Part shown: piece by piece, positions 1 through 10,067 of the stretch
Position numbering within the stretch: the stretch's first letter is position 1
Layout: each line of letters opens with the position of its first letter
Assembly (NCBI RefSeq): GCF_016924145.1
Contig: NZ_JAFFZO010000019.1
Location: 1 to 64,000, forward strand
Direction: 5' to 3'
Origin: Amphritea pacifica
GTDB taxonomy: Bacteria > Pseudomonadota > Gammaproteobacteria > Pseudomonadales > Balneatricaceae
DNA length: 64,000 nt
Notes under the pieces: model-generated
Databases searched by the model: none
What the model was told of the DNA's origin: nothing
What the model saw: only the letters and a program-made list of their open reading frames with translations
Position numbers and translations under genes: made by a program

Positions 1-720
1 CTTTAGATCTGTGGTTCGAGAAGAAGATCAAACCCAAGCTTGAAGGCAGGGCAATGCTCATCCGTTATGCGGATGACTTTGTGGTGGCATTTCAATATCA
101 AGACGAAGCGCGGGCCTTCTATGAGCAGTTGGCTCCCAGACTGAGAACCTTCAATCTGGACGTTGTGCCGGAGAAGACCTCGATTAAACGCTTTAGTCGC
201 TTTCACCCGGGACAACAACGGCACTTTGAGTTTCTGGGTTTTCGTTTCTACTGGGATAAGGACTTTAACGGCGAGCCACGGCTCAGACGAAAGACTGCCC
301 CGAAGAAACATAAGATGGCCTTGCAAACGTTTTATGCGTGGATTAAAGACAATCGCCATCGGCGACTGGATCACTGGATGCCACAACTAAAATGCAAGAT
401 TGCCGGATTCAGGAACTACTTTACGTTACCGGACAACAGCCTGAGTGTGGGGCGGATCTATGGTCACATACTCAACAGTCTGTATATCGGGCTAAACCGG
501 CGAAGTGGTCGGAAAAGTTACACGTGGTCAGGGATGAAGGAGATGTTAAGATATTTTGGAATCCAGCCCATGCGAGTGAGTAAAAGAGTGATAGCAGTGG
601 ACTGGTATTGAGGGTCTGTGTTTTACACGGGCGAGGATATTATTGAAGAACCGGATGCGGTAGTTCCGCACGTCCGGATCTGTGTGGGGTCGTCTCGGTA
701 ACGAGGCGCTCTACCACGAC
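1..720 (+). mobile_element. Group II intron, 3' portion
   Basis: The window opens inside a group II intron. After the reverse-transcriptase stop at 611, bases about 646-682 fold as a domain V-like hairpin (GAACCGGATGCGG ... CCGCACGTCCGGATC). This is followed by a GTGTGGGG linker and a domain VI-like stem, CGTCTCGGTAACGAGGCG. I place the intron's 3' end near 715-722. The 5' part lies outside the window, so the insertion site and class cannot be settled. Confidence 0.75.
3..611 (+). CDS. ltrA: Group II intron reverse transcriptase/maturase (5' truncated by window)
   Basis: Multifunctional intron-encoded protein that splices its intron RNA and reverse-transcribes it at the target. The frame is open from base 3, so the gene begins outside the window. 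The catalytic YADD motif lies in RYADDFVV near residue 23 of the visible part. It is followed by the FLGFRFYW segment and a basic RRKTAPKKHK stretch of the thumb/maturase (X) domain. The protein ends soon after SYTWSGMKEMLRYFGI without an HNH endonuclease domain, so it is an endonuclease-minus type. Downstream RNA domains V and VI agree with an intron. I infer a complete 3' end. Confidence 0.9.
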   Translation, partial: LDLWFEKKIKPKLEGRAMLIRYADDFVVAFQYQDEARAFYEQLAPRLRTFNLDVVPEKTSIKRFSRFHPGQQRHFEFLGFRFYWDKDFNGEPRLRRKTAPKKHKMALQTFYAWIKDNRHRRLDHWMPQLKCKIAGFRNYFTLPDNSLSVGRIYGHILNSLYIGLNRRSGRKSYTWSGMKEMLRYFGIQPMRVSKRVIAVDWY

Positions 721-757
721 TGTGTGAACACGCTGATGGAAAAAAAGGATAACCTTT

Positions 758-1486
758 GTGGATAGACGCTGGGGAGTATCGATTGATATTGAAGGATTTT
801 CTGCTCTTTACGAGAGTGGTGAGACCGGGAGAAGTAAGGCGATATGGGCGTTACATGAGCTGATGGACGCAATAATAAAAATTGGTCAGCGCGCATACCC
901 AGGTGATATTGCTTTGAATGAAGCTGATCGGATTTTTGCCCACCAGTTTGGTGATGGATTTGTTATTGTTTCAAACTTTGAAGAAACCGACTCTAGCAGG
1001 TGTATCGCAATCGCAGCTGCGATAATGCGCCATATGGTGATGAGAGGAGTTTGCACAAAAGCCGCTATCTCCGTTGGTGACATGACTGACATTAATGGCT
1101 GCTACCCCGACGCGGTCAGATTCTCTGACAATGGAACTCTGCGGCTCGGTGCTGGTTTAATGACTACGATACCCGTGATGGGAACGGCTTTGACAAAGGC
1201 ATACAAATTGTCGTCTCGTGTATCTGGCAACGTACTTGTAGTGGATAAGCCGGCATTTGAGCATATTCCTAACTTTTTGGTTGCTTCATGTAGCGCTGAG
1301 TGCTGCTTTATCGATTGGCGCAGTGACAAACACGATCTTGCTCGGACAGTTTCGGAGAAGAGTGGCCTAGAATTTGGTAATAGAGATCAGCTGTTAGATT
1401 TGTTTGAGCAATACATTGCAAAAGATCCCAAACCGCCAGAAAAATGGATTAAATGTAGCAGGGCATCAATTGGGGAAAACACATAA
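758..1486 (+). CDS. Class III nucleotidyl cyclase-like protein, probable gene-cassette ORF
   Basis: A 242-residue soluble protein with the two metal-binding signatures of class III adenylate/guanylate cyclases: DIEGFS near residue 10 and HQFGDGF near residue 66. It has no membrane segment or partner domain. The start is GTG at 758 with AAGG about nine bases upstream, and the frame is closed further upstream. The stop codon lies inside the left end of an attC-like site, the usual arrangement for an integron gene cassette. Stand-alone cyclases of this fold include signalling enzymes and the Pycsar phage-defence cyclases. I see no neighbouring effector gene, so a defence role is only a possibility. 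Confidence 0.6.
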   Translation: MDRRWGVSIDIEGFSALYESGETGRSKAIWALHELMDAIIKIGQRAYPGDIALNEADRIFAHQFGDGFVIVSNFEETDSSRCIAIAAAIMRHMVMRGVCTKAAISVGDMTDINGCYPDAVRFSDNGTLRLGAGLMTTIPVMGTALTKAYKLSSRVSGNVLVVDKPAFEHIPNFLVASCSAECCFIDWRSDKHDLARTVSEKSGLEFGNRDQLLDLFEQYIAKDPKPPEKWIKCSRASIGENT

Positions 1487-1558
1487 CCAAGCGCAGCACT
1501 ACGCAGCCTTCGGCTGCCAGACGCTCGCAAGCTCGCGCTGATGTGCGTGGCGTTAAGC
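1481..1558 (+). other. attC-like integron recombination site
   Basis: A 78-bp imperfect inverted repeat closes the cyclase gene. The left box is ACATAAC (one mismatch to RYYYAAC). The right box is GTTAAGC, which matches GTTRRRY. Inside, CGCAGCACTACGC pairs with GCGCTGATGTGCG and leaves an unpaired base, as attC sites do. The cyclase stop is within the left box, and a new ATG follows three bases after the right box. No integrase gene is visible in the window. Confidence 0.6.
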
Positions 1559-1560
1559 GT

Positions 1561-1761
1561 ATGAAAATTGCAGACCACAATGGCTATTTGGAATTAACAC
1601 GAACTTATGATCAAGAGTTTCCATATCTTCGCATCGCTGCCATGATTCAAACTAGTAGCGGAAAATTTGACGGAGAAAAAGGGAGTAGAAGAAGGAGTAG
1701 AAGGGACAGGCATATTCTAAATCACAAATCAGGGCCATATATTCCTGTTATATCTGGCTAA
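1561..1761 (+). CDS. Second cassette ORF, probably truncated
   Basis: Begins with ATG three bases after the attC right box, as leaderless cassette genes do. It encodes 66 residues starting MKIADHNGYLELTRTY. The first 40 residues look like ordinary protein. From about base 1685 the text changes to arginine-rich low-complexity sequence ending DRHILNHK. That suggests the original gene was interrupted by a repeat or insertion and this is only its head. I do not recognise the family. Confidence 0.35.
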   Translation: MKIADHNGYLELTRTYDQEFPYLRIAAMIQTSSGKFDGEKGSRRRSRRDRHILNHKSGPYIPVISG

Positions 1762-1772
1762 GACAGTCCTTT

Positions 1773-1886
1773 ATTGAATTCAAAGCCGGCTTTGCGTTGG
1801 TTTTCCCAATCATTATTTTTTTGATTACCTACTTCCTTACGTCCTCAATTGCAGAAACTGCATTTAAGGTTTATCAGGGGGCTTGA
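1773..1886 (+). pseudogene. Fragment of a membrane-protein C-terminus
   Basis: An open stretch ending in TGA at 1884 reads IEFKAGFALVFPIIIFLITY followed by FLTSSIAETAFKVYQGA. It holds one strongly hydrophobic helix. There is no start codon or ribosome site, and it follows the damaged cassette ORF. I read it as the tail of a lost gene, possibly the 3' part of the cassette. The rest of 1762-1988 holds nothing else I can name. Confidence 0.35.
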
Positions 1887-1988
1887 ATTGCAACATCTCA
1901 GGGAAGTCAGAGCCACTTAACTGGTGCAGCTGCGGATCATCGCTCGCTCATACGCCGGGTGTCATATCTCAATTAACCAGGAAATATT

Positions 1989-2372
1989 GTGCAAGTAGAA
2001 AGAATCGATCACCTTGTTTTGACCGTTAACGATATTGATGAAACTGTACGTTTTTATACATCCGTTATGGGGATGGAAAAGGTTGTTTTTGGAGAGGGGC
2101 GGGTAGCATTATCCTTTGGATGTCAGAAAATTAACCTGCATCAACTGGGTAGGGAGTTTGAGCCTAAAGCAGGCAGGGCTACGTCTGGTAGTTCCGATCT
2201 GTGTTTTATTATCAAACAGCCAGTAGAACAGGTTATTGCGCATCTGAAGGCTTGTAATGTACCCGTTATTGAAGGGCCGGTTAATCGAACGGGTGCGACT
2301 GGTAAAATCGTATCCGTTTATTTTAGAGATCCTGATGGCAACCTTATCGAAGTGTCGAACTATATTATGTAA
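1989..2372 (+). CDS. VOC (glyoxalase/dioxygenase) superfamily protein
   Basis: A 127-residue, single-module vicinal oxygen chelate protein. IDHLVLTV at the N-terminus gives the first metal-ligand position, and DPDGNLIEVSNY at the C-terminus gives the second (Glu). This is the usual layout of the small bacterial glyoxalase/bleomycin-resistance-like proteins. The start is GTG at 1989 preceded by CAGGAA. The substrate cannot be told from sequence. It stands alone between the cassette debris and the rnf operon. Confidence 0.8.
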   Translation: MQVERIDHLVLTVNDIDETVRFYTSVMGMEKVVFGEGRVALSFGCQKINLHQLGREFEPKAGRATSGSSDLCFIIKQPVEQVIAHLKACNVPVIEGPVNRTGATGKIVSVYFRDPDGNLIEVSNYIM

Positions 2373-2441
2373 CCAGGCCATTAAGCATCGTCCACAGAGT
2401 AAAAGGGAACAGATCTGTTGAAAATCTATCCCGCTCAGCTC

Positions 2442-2863
2442 TTTTCTCTGTGGCCTCTGTGCCCTCTGTGGTAAAAACGCCCTGGTGGCTTAATCATCCT
2501 CATCGTCATCATCATCGTCAGGAACGCGGGTGATTTTGCGATAGATCTCAATCCGGTCGCCCTCTTCAAGCGAGGTAATGTGGATGAAGTTGTGCCATTG
2601 GTGATGCTCCAGTGCAAACGGTTATGCCGGAGGCCTGGGTTATTTAAGGTTTGCGGAGCATGGGCAGCGAGGTATGCATTCCCACGCGGGAGCGTGGGAA
2701 CGAGTAATCTCTCCAGATTCTTTTCTCTGTGTCCTCTGTGCCCTCTGTGGTAAAAACGCCCTGATCCCTTCAGGAATTAATCATCGTCATCATCGTCATC
2801 ATCGTCGTCAGGAACGCGGATGATTTTGCGATAGATCTCAATCCGGTCGCCCTCTTCAAGCGC
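2442..2863. repeat. Direct duplication around the rnfH 3' end
   Basis: Bases 2442-2573 and 2721-2863 are near copies. Each starts with a CTCTGTG...CCCTCTGTGGTAAAAACGCCCTG element and runs into the last codons of rnfH. A separate palindrome at about 2676-2703 (TTCCCACGCGGGAGCGTGGGAA) is REP-like. Together these account for the otherwise gene-free 2373-2776 interval. The CTCTGTG/CCTCTGTGG motif recurs near 20925, 24610-24700, 24890, 27000-27715 and, inverted, at 61395-62120. Confidence 0.8.
2490..2567 (-). pseudogene. Duplicated C-terminal tail of rnfH
   Basis: Reads on the minus strand as EEGDRIEIYRKITRVP followed by a D/E tail of nine residues and TAA. It matches the end of the intact rnfH except for one Ile-to-Thr change and a different acidic tail length. 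There is no start. It is a 3' fragment left by a local duplication. Confidence 0.7.
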
Positions 2864-3043
2864 AGCGTTCAGCCGGGTGAGTTTGCCGAAGATGCCGATC
2901 TTCTGGGTTTTCAGGTTGATCTCCGGGCATTGCTCCAGAATCTGAGATGCTTCGATGGCGGCTTCTACCGTGGCGCTGTCATCGATCTCAATATCGGACC
3001 AGAGTTGTTTTTTTTCGCCAGCATAGGCGATCGACACTTTCAT
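2777..3043 (-). CDS. rnfH: RnfH family protein
   Basis: Small ubiquitin-like-fold protein (RnfH/UPF0125) usually encoded at the end of rnf operons; its biochemical role is not established. The 88 residues start MKVSIAYAGEKKQLW and include the family core LEEGDRIEIYRK. Oddly the protein ends in ten aspartates, encoded by a GAT/GAC run that could vary in length by slippage. The start overlaps the end of rnfE by four bases, so it is translated as part of the operon. Confidence 0.88.
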   Translation of the reverse strand: MKVSIAYAGEKKQLWSDIEIDDSATVEAAIEASQILEQCPEINLKTQKIGIFGKLTRLNAALEEGDRIEIYRKIIRVPDDDDDDDDDD

Positions 3044-3726
3044 ACAGACTCCTCCTGCAAACGACCCTGCATTGCGTTTCGGCGGGCTTCCAGCTTACGG
3101 TCGGTGACCCGTTTTCCCGCGAGAATCAGGCCGAGACAGATAAAGCCACCAGGCGGAAGGATCAGCAGCAGGGTACCGCCATAATCGGGAAAGATTGTCA
3201 TCTCTATGAATGCGAAACTGTTGCCCAGCAGCAGTGATGCATCGGCAAACAGGGTGCCGCTGCCCAGCAGTTCGCGCATGCCGCCCAGCAGCACCAGCAC
3301 CCAGGTAAAGCCGACCCCCATGGCCAGACCATCAATCATCGATGGGCCGACATTGTTTTTTGAGGCGAAACTTTCCACCCGGCCGAGTATGGCGCAGTTG
3401 GTGACGATCAGCGGGATAAACAGCCCCAGCACCTGATACAGCTCGTGCATCCAGGCGTTGAGGAACATATCCACCAGAGTCACCATCGCGGCGATCAGCA
3501 GAATAAACACCGGTATCCGTACCTGAGGGGTGATAATCCCGCGTATCATCGAGACCAGCATATTGGAGACCAGCATCACTGCCAGGGTGGCGATGCCCAT
3601 TCCCAGGCCGTTACTGGCGGTGGTGGTGACCGCCATCAGCGGGCAGAGTGCCAGCATCTGCCCGAGTACGACGTTGTTATTCCACAACCCGTCGGCCCAG
3701 ATCTCTGCATAGGATTGCTGTGTCAT
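3040..3726 (-). CDS. rnfE: Electron transport complex subunit RnfE
   Basis: Integral membrane subunit of the Rnf complex, paired with RnfA as part of the electron path across the membrane. The 228 residues begin MTQQSYAEIWADGLWNNNVV, carry the family signature CPLMAVT and about six hydrophobic helices, and contain the TNCAILGRVE segment typical of RnfE/NqrD. It overlaps rnfG by four bases upstream and rnfH downstream. In nif clusters this complex drives ferredoxin or flavodoxin reduction using the ion gradient. Confidence 0.93.
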   Translation of the reverse strand: MTQQSYAEIWADGLWNNNVVLGQMLALCPLMAVTTTASNGLGMGIATLAVMLVSNMLVSMIRGIITPQVRIPVFILLIAAMVTLVDMFLNAWMHELYQVLGLFIPLIVTNCAILGRVESFASKNNVGPSMIDGLAMGVGFTWVLVLLGGMRELLGSGTLFADASLLLGNSFAFIEMTIFPDYGGTLLLILPPGGFICLGLILAGKRVTDRKLEARRNAMQGRLQEESV

Positions 3727-4394
3727 TTTGAAGCCTCCTTATTTGCGCTCATCGCAGCACTGAGCTGTCCCTCAATCGTGGCGCGCTGCTGACTGTAATG
3801 TATCAGGCCGGTTTTCACCGCTTTTACGACCGCTCTGGGGGTGATGGTGGCACCGGTAAACTGGTCAAAATCGCCGCCATCTTTTTTCACCTGCCACTGG
3901 GTTGCCGAGTGGTTTTCCAGCGAATAGCCATTGAAAGAGGTGACCCAGTCATTCTTTTTAATCTCTATTTTGTCCCCCAGCCCGGGGGTTTCTGCGTGAC
4001 TGATGGTGCGCACGCCGGTGATTTCGCCTTTTTCATTCAGCCCGAGCAGTAATACGATATCACCACTGTAACCCTTGCCGACCACCTCCATGGCAAGGCC
4101 GGACAGCTGTCCGTTCCGGGTCGCCAGATAGGCGACGTTATGGCCGGGGAAGGGGCTGTCTTTGAGGCTGTAGCGCAGCTCCAGCGGGTTGTTGTCATAC
4201 AGGTCAGCGGGGAGTACCTGATCCAGCATGATCCGGGTGTCTTCCTCCAGTCTTAGCTGAATATCTTCGCGGGTGCTCTGATCACCCATGATCAGCAGCA
4301 GGCTGATGATGGTTGCCATACCACCTAGCAGACCCGCCTGATAACCGATGCGGTGGGTAAAGCTGGGGATTGCAATGGTTCTGGTGGGCTTCAT
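3723..4394 (-). CDS. rnfG: Electron transport complex subunit RnfG (FMN-binding)
   Basis: Periplasm-facing flavoprotein of the Rnf complex. The 223 residues have an N-terminal membrane anchor (about residues 17-36). The FMN-attachment motif TGATIT is at about residues 180-185; the second Thr is the expected phosphodiester link to FMN. An ETPGLGDKI segment typical of RnfG/NqrC precedes it. The gene sits between rnfD and rnfE in the usual order rnfABCDGE. Confidence 0.93.
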   Translation of the reverse strand: MKPTRTIAIPSFTHRIGYQAGLLGGMATIISLLLIMGDQSTREDIQLRLEEDTRIMLDQVLPADLYDNNPLELRYSLKDSPFPGHNVAYLATRNGQLSGLAMEVVGKGYSGDIVLLLGLNEKGEITGVRTISHAETPGLGDKIEIKKNDWVTSFNGYSLENHSATQWQVKKDGGDFDQFTGATITPRAVVKAVKTGLIHYSQQRATIEGQLSAAMSANKEASK

Positions 4395-4413
4395 TGTTTA
4401 CTCCTCTTTATCA

Positions 4414-5472
4414 CTACTCTTTCGCCACTTTCAGGGGCGCCCCCTTGTAGTTGTAGCCATAGATTCTCGGACGGAAATAACGGTCTATTATGGGTGTCAT
4501 GGCATTCATAAACAGTACCGCGAAGCCGATCGCCTCAGGGAAGGACCCCCAGGTGCGGATGATAAAGGTGACCAGGCCTATCCCCATGCCGTAGATCAAC
4601 TGGCCTTTGACATTGGAGGGCGAAGTGACCGGGTCGGTCGCAATAAAGAAGGCACCAAACATCAGTGCACCTGATAGCAGATGGTAAACCGCCGGGGCGT
4701 AACGTTCAGCATCGATACTGTTAAACAGGGTTGCCATGGCCGCCACGGTGACGATCAGGGCAACCGGGATATACCAGTGAATGATCCGTTTCCAGATCAG
4801 GAAGATGCCGCCTGCCAGCATCAGCAGTGCCGAGGTCTCCCCCAGACTGCCACGGGTAAATCCGGTCAGTGCATCGTTAACATTGAAAATTTCCGCCACC
4901 GAAACGGTGGAAGGAATCGCGGCGGTCAGTGCGGTTTTGACATGGCCCAGTGCCGTGGCGCCGGTCAGACCATCGCTCAGAGGAGTGACCAGAAAGGTAA
5001 TCTCAAGTCCCTGAAGAAAGCCGGGTGCTGAGGCTTCCGTAATCGGATTGACACTGGCCCAGGTGGTCATCTCCAGGGGGAAGGAGATCAGCAGTCCGAC
5101 CCGGGTCAGCATGGCGGGGTTAAACAGGTTTTGCCCCAGTCCGCCATACAGGTGTTTACCGATAACGATCGCAAACAGTGTTCCGGTAACCGCCAGCCAC
5201 CAGGGGCCCCAGGGGGGCAGTGTCATGGCGATAATCCAGCCGGTAAGTATGGCTGAGCCATCCAGGGCAAAACTCATACGCTTGCCCGCGAGCGATAAAC
5301 ATAGCAGTTCACTGGCCAGCGCTGAGGCGATACAGAGAACCCAGAGGTTGATGGCAGGCCAGCCAAACAGATAGAACCCCAGCAGTGTTGCGGGGAGTAA
5401 CGCAAAGCAGACCAGATACATTGTTCTTTCGACAGAGCTGCGATCATGCGCATGGGGGGATGAAATCATCAT
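4414..5472 (-). CDS. rnfD: Electron transport complex subunit RnfD (FMN-binding)
   Basis: Membrane subunit carrying covalent FMN. The 352 residues have nine or so hydrophobic segments. The flavin motif TGAT is at residues 170-173 in SDGLTGATALG. GLGQNLFNPAM and the C-terminal FIIRTWGSFPEA are conserved in RnfD/NqrB. The stop is TAG at 4414. The gene starts five bases after rnfC ends, consistent with one transcript. Confidence 0.93.
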   Translation of the reverse strand: MMISSPHAHDRSSVERTMYLVCFALLPATLLGFYLFGWPAINLWVLCIASALASELLCLSLAGKRMSFALDGSAILTGWIIAMTLPPWGPWWLAVTGTLFAIVIGKHLYGGLGQNLFNPAMLTRVGLLISFPLEMTTWASVNPITEASAPGFLQGLEITFLVTPLSDGLTGATALGHVKTALTAAIPSTVSVAEIFNVNDALTGFTRGSLGETSALLMLAGGIFLIWKRIIHWYIPVALIVTVAAMATLFNSIDAERYAPAVYHLLSGALMFGAFFIATDPVTSPSNVKGQLIYGMGIGLVTFIIRTWGSFPEAIGFAVLFMNAMTPIIDRYFRPRIYGYNYKGAPLKVAKE

Positions 5473-5477
5473 AGTGC

Positions 5478-6950
5478 TCAGACCTTCTCAACTTGACTAT
5501 TCGCTTTCTTGCGGGCCGCCGCTTTAGCTGCCTTCTCCGCTTTTGCCGCGGCTTTTGCTGCAGCCTCTTTTTCCTGCCGGGCCAGACGTGCTTCAGAAAG
5601 TGATTTGGTATATTCCCCTTTGCTTGACTGGATCTGATTCTCCCGATGCTTGCCTTTGGCAAACTGGAAGTAGTGCACCAGGGGGATATGGGAGGGACAG
5701 ACATAGGCGCAGGAGCCACACAGGATGCAGTCTTTCAGGCCGAACTCATTGGCGCCATCGTAGTCGTCTGCCCTGGAGTGGCGAGCCATCTCCAGCGGCA
5801 GCAGGCCCATCGGGCAGGCCTGCACACAGCTGCCACAGCGAATACAGGGGGAGGCCGCAGCTGAGTTAATCTCCTCGTTGGTGAGCGCCAGAATCGCGCT
5901 GGCCCCTTTGGTGATCGGCACGCCGGTATTGGGCAGAATCTGTCCCATCATCGGTCCACCCATCAGCATCCGTGCCGGCGTCGCAACCAGTCCGTCACAC
6001 TGTTCCAGCAACCACTGTACCGGGGTGCCTATCAGCACCTCAACATTCTGTGGCGTTGCCAGTGCCTGCCCCGAGAGCGTCACCACCCGGGAGATCAGTG
6101 GGCGGTTCTGATAGATCGCCTGATGTACCGCAAAGGAGGTGGCCACGTTATGCACCAGCACTCCAATATCAGAGCTGCGCCCGCCAGTGGGTACCTCGCT
6201 ACCGGTGATCACTTTGATCAGTTGCTTGGCTGAACCCATTGGATAGCGGGTTGGAATTACCCTGATTTCAACATTTGAATCTGTCTGAGCAACCTCCCGC
6301 ATCGCTTTTATCGCTTGCGGTTTGTTGTCCTCAATACCGACGATAATCTGTTTGGCGTTAATTGCTTTGAGAATCAGCTGGGCACCACTGATAATCTCAG
6401 CGGCGCGCTCACGCATTAGCATATCGTCACAGGTGAGGTAGGGCTCACATTCACTGCCATTCAGAATCAGAGTATGGACATTCTGACGCGATCCGGCTTT
6501 CAGCTTCAGCGCTGCCGGGTAGGTTGCGCCTCCAAGACCGACTATGCCTGCGCTATCTACCAGATCGGCAATTGCTGCTGCACTGAGTTGTTGTGGATCA
6601 ACCGGGGTTTCAGGCAGGTAAATGCTGTCCAGTCCATCCGGTTCGATGTGGATCGCATCGTAACTCAGCAGTGACGGGTGGGGGGCCTGAATCCGACCGA
6701 TACCCAGTACTGTTCCCGATGTCGGCGCATGAATTGACGCTGAGCGGTCGCCTGCAGTCGCACCGATCAGCTCACCTTTGAGCACATGCTGTCCCTCTGC
6801 GACTATCGGTTTCGCTGGCAGACCTGCATGCTGGCTGAGGGGGATCGATAGCAGTGGCGGGATTCCCAATACCCGGATCGGTTTATCTGTGCTCTGCTCT
6901 TTGCGCTCATCCGCGTGCACGCCACCGCGCACTTTAAATTTCATCAACAT
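5478..6950 (-). CDS. rnfC: Electron transport complex subunit RnfC
   Basis: Peripheral NADH/flavin-binding subunit with two 4Fe-4S clusters. About 490 residues. Nucleotide- and FMN-binding regions include GLGGATYPAALKL and GGPMMGQ, and two cluster motifs occur late (CIRCGSCVQACP and CILCGSCAYVCP). The C-terminus is the Lys/Ala/Glu-rich coiled tail seen in many RnfC proteins. An open frame runs upstream to 7169 but overlaps rnfB. I chose MLMKFKVRGGVH at 6950 because it fits the family and lies five bases after the rnfB stop. A start at 6944 is also possible. Confidence 0.92.
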   Translation of the reverse strand: MLMKFKVRGGVHADERKEQSTDKPIRVLGIPPLLSIPLSQHAGLPAKPIVAEGQHVLKGELIGATAGDRSASIHAPTSGTVLGIGRIQAPHPSLLSYDAIHIEPDGLDSIYLPETPVDPQQLSAAAIADLVDSAGIVGLGGATYPAALKLKAGSRQNVHTLILNGSECEPYLTCDDMLMRERAAEIISGAQLILKAINAKQIIVGIEDNKPQAIKAMREVAQTDSNVEIRVIPTRYPMGSAKQLIKVITGSEVPTGGRSSDIGVLVHNVATSFAVHQAIYQNRPLISRVVTLSGQALATPQNVEVLIGTPVQWLLEQCDGLVATPARMLMGGPMMGQILPNTGVPITKGASAILALTNEEINSAAASPCIRCGSCVQACPMGLLPLEMARHSRADDYDGANEFGLKDCILCGSCAYVCPSHIPLVHYFQFAKGKHRENQIQSSKGEYTKSLSEARLARQEKEAAAKAAAKAEKAAKAAARKKANSQVEKV

Positions 6951-6954
6951 CGTC

Positions 6955-7479
6955 TTATACCACCGCAGGTTTAGGCCAGTGCCAGTTGTCCAGAGTCTGC
7001 TCTTCCTGATGCAGCGCGATACAGTTCTCAGGGCAGGCGGTAACACACTTACCACAACCAGTGCAGGCTTCTTTAAACACATAGTGGAGCTGCTTATTGG
7101 CACCGATGATGGCGTCAGTCGGGCAGACTCTGAAGCAGCGGCAACAACCGGTGCAGAGAGATTCCTCAACCGATGCGGTTAACGGAACCGATGTCAGGTT
7201 GCTCAGATCCGCTGTCACCCCCAGCTTGTCCGCCAGACTCTTTGCCAGCACCTGGCCGCCAGGAGGGCAGCAGGTGACATCGGCCTGGCCATTCACCATC
7301 GCTTCAGCTGCACTGCCGCAGCCGGTAAAACCACACTGGCCACAGTGGGTGCCCGGCAACATAGATTCGACATCCTTAATGAGCGGGTCCTCTTCAACAG
7401 CAAAGACTTTGTCTGCATAACCCAGAATAAATCCCAGCATTAATCCGAGGGAAGTCAGTACAGCGATAGTCAGAAACAT
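6955..7479 (-). CDS. rnfB: Electron transport complex subunit RnfB
   Basis: Fe-S subunit that hands electrons to soluble ferredoxin or flavodoxin. The 174 residues have an N-terminal membrane helix, the four-Cys domain beginning HCGQCGFTGCG, and two ferredoxin motifs, CTGCCRCFRVCP and CTGCGKCVTACP. Length and order match RnfB of nitrogen-fixing gammaproteobacteria. It lies 94 bases downstream of rnfA, a gap that holds a hairpin. Confidence 0.93.
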   Translation of the reverse strand: MFLTIAVLTSLGLMLGFILGYADKVFAVEEDPLIKDVESMLPGTHCGQCGFTGCGSAAEAMVNGQADVTCCPPGGQVLAKSLADKLGVTADLSNLTSVPLTASVEESLCTGCCRCFRVCPTDAIIGANKQLHYVFKEACTGCGKCVTACPENCIALHQEEQTLDNWHWPKPAVV

Positions 7480-7514
7480 AATATTTACCCTTCTAAGCTA
7501 TGGTTTAAAAAGTT

Positions 7515-7546
7515 CAGGTTTAAAAAGTCCAGTTTTTTAAACCCTG
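7515..7546. other. AT-rich hairpin between rnfA and rnfB
   Basis: CAGGTTTAAAAA pairs with TTTTTTAAACCCTG around a six-base loop (GTCCAG), with one bulge. A partial direct repeat GGTTTAAAAAGTTCAG lies just beside it. It sits inside the operon and could be an RNA processing or stability element that sets the rnfA:rnfBCDGEH ratio. This is inference from its place. Confidence 0.4.
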
Positions 7547-7573
7547 AAAACGGTGAGTAGCGCAACGGTCAAC

Positions 7574-8146
7574 CTAGACGAGCCCGCCAAACCCCATAAA
7601 AATCATTGAAAGAATACCCGCGGTGACCAGTGCCACCGGTGTGCCGGCAAAGGTTTTCGGCACTTCTGACAGCGCCAGGCGTTCCCTCAGCCCGGCAAAG
7701 ATAATCAGAACCAGAGAGAAACCGATTGAGGCACCAATGCCATAGGTCATACTTTCGATAAAGGAGAACCCCTCGCTGATGTTGATGAGCGCGACACCCA
7801 GTACGGCACAGTTGGTGGTTATCAGGGGCAGGAAAATGCCTAGTGTCCGGTGTAGCAGCGGGCTGCTTTTCTTAATCATCATCTCGGTAAACTGCACTAC
7901 GGCGGCGACCACCAGGATGAAGCAGATGATTCTCAGATACTGCAGGTTCATCGGTTCAAGCACGTAGTGTTCAATTAACCAGCCTGACATACATGAAAGG
8001 GTCAGGACAAAGGTCGTTGCCACTCCCATACCGGTCGCGGTACTGAATTTATTGGACACGCCCATCAGCGGACAGAGACCCAGAAACTTCACCAGAACGA
8101 CGTTATTGACCAGCACAGTGCCGACCATCAGCGTGATTAATTCCAT
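7574..8146 (-). CDS. rnfA: Electron transport complex subunit RnfA
   Basis: Membrane subunit paired with RnfE. The 190 residues start [20 protein letters not shown] and include [12 protein letters not shown] and [13 protein letters not shown], both family signatures. The frame is open to 8266, but the upstream 40 codons do not resemble RnfA and include the sigma-54 promoter, so I start at 8146, where GAGG precedes ATG. It is the first gene of the rnf operon and diverges from nifL, with NifA sites between them. Confidence 0.93.
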   Translation of the reverse strand: MELITLMVGTVLVNNVVLVKFLGLCPLMGVSNKFSTATGMGVATTFVLTLSCMSGWLIEHYVLEPMNLQYLRIICFILVVAAVVQFTEMMIKKSSPLLHRTLGIFLPLITTNCAVLGVALINISEGFSFIESMTYGIGASIGFSLVLIIFAGLRERLALSEVPKTFAGTPVALVTAGILSMIFMGFGGLV

Positions 8147-8183
8147 CAATGCAACCTCAACAGATATATGCTGATAAGCTGTC

Positions 8184-8199
8184 TGCATTAACTGTGCCA
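8184..8199 (-). promoter_or_regulatory. Sigma-54 promoter of rnfA operon
   Basis: The minus strand reads TGGCACAGTTAATGCA, with the -24 TGGCAC and a -12 ATGCA at the correct GG-N10-GC spacing. The expected transcript start is near 8173, giving a leader of about 27 bases to rnfA. Confidence 0.8.
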
Positions 8200-8243
8200 T
8201 TGGTAAGATGTTGAAATATAAGCTTTTGTGTTCTTTTTGTTTC

Positions 8244-8315
8244 TGTATGTTTAGCAACATTGTCAAAAACGTTACATCGCTTTTGTCGCTCGGTTTGTTT
8301 GTCGTATTTCCGACA
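8244..8315. promoter_or_regulatory. Three NifA upstream activator sites
   Basis: TGT-N10-ACA occurs at 8244-8259, 8261-8276 and 8300-8315. They lie between the divergent sigma-54 promoters of rnfA (8184) and nifL (8411), so NifA bound here could activate both operons. Confidence 0.8.
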
Positions 8316-8339
8316 ATTTAGCGATTATCTGAACCTTAA

Positions 8340-10055
<1,716 letters not shown>

Positions 10056-10067
10056 TGGGGATATATG

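Noticed and set aside
2435-2617. 60-codon minus-strand ORF beside rnfH
   Set aside because: Different frame over the duplicated rnfH tail. The real homology is in the other frame.
6951-7169. Upstream extension of rnfC in frame
   Set aside because: These codons overlap rnfB in another frame and do not resemble RnfC. A start beside the rnfB stop fits the operon.
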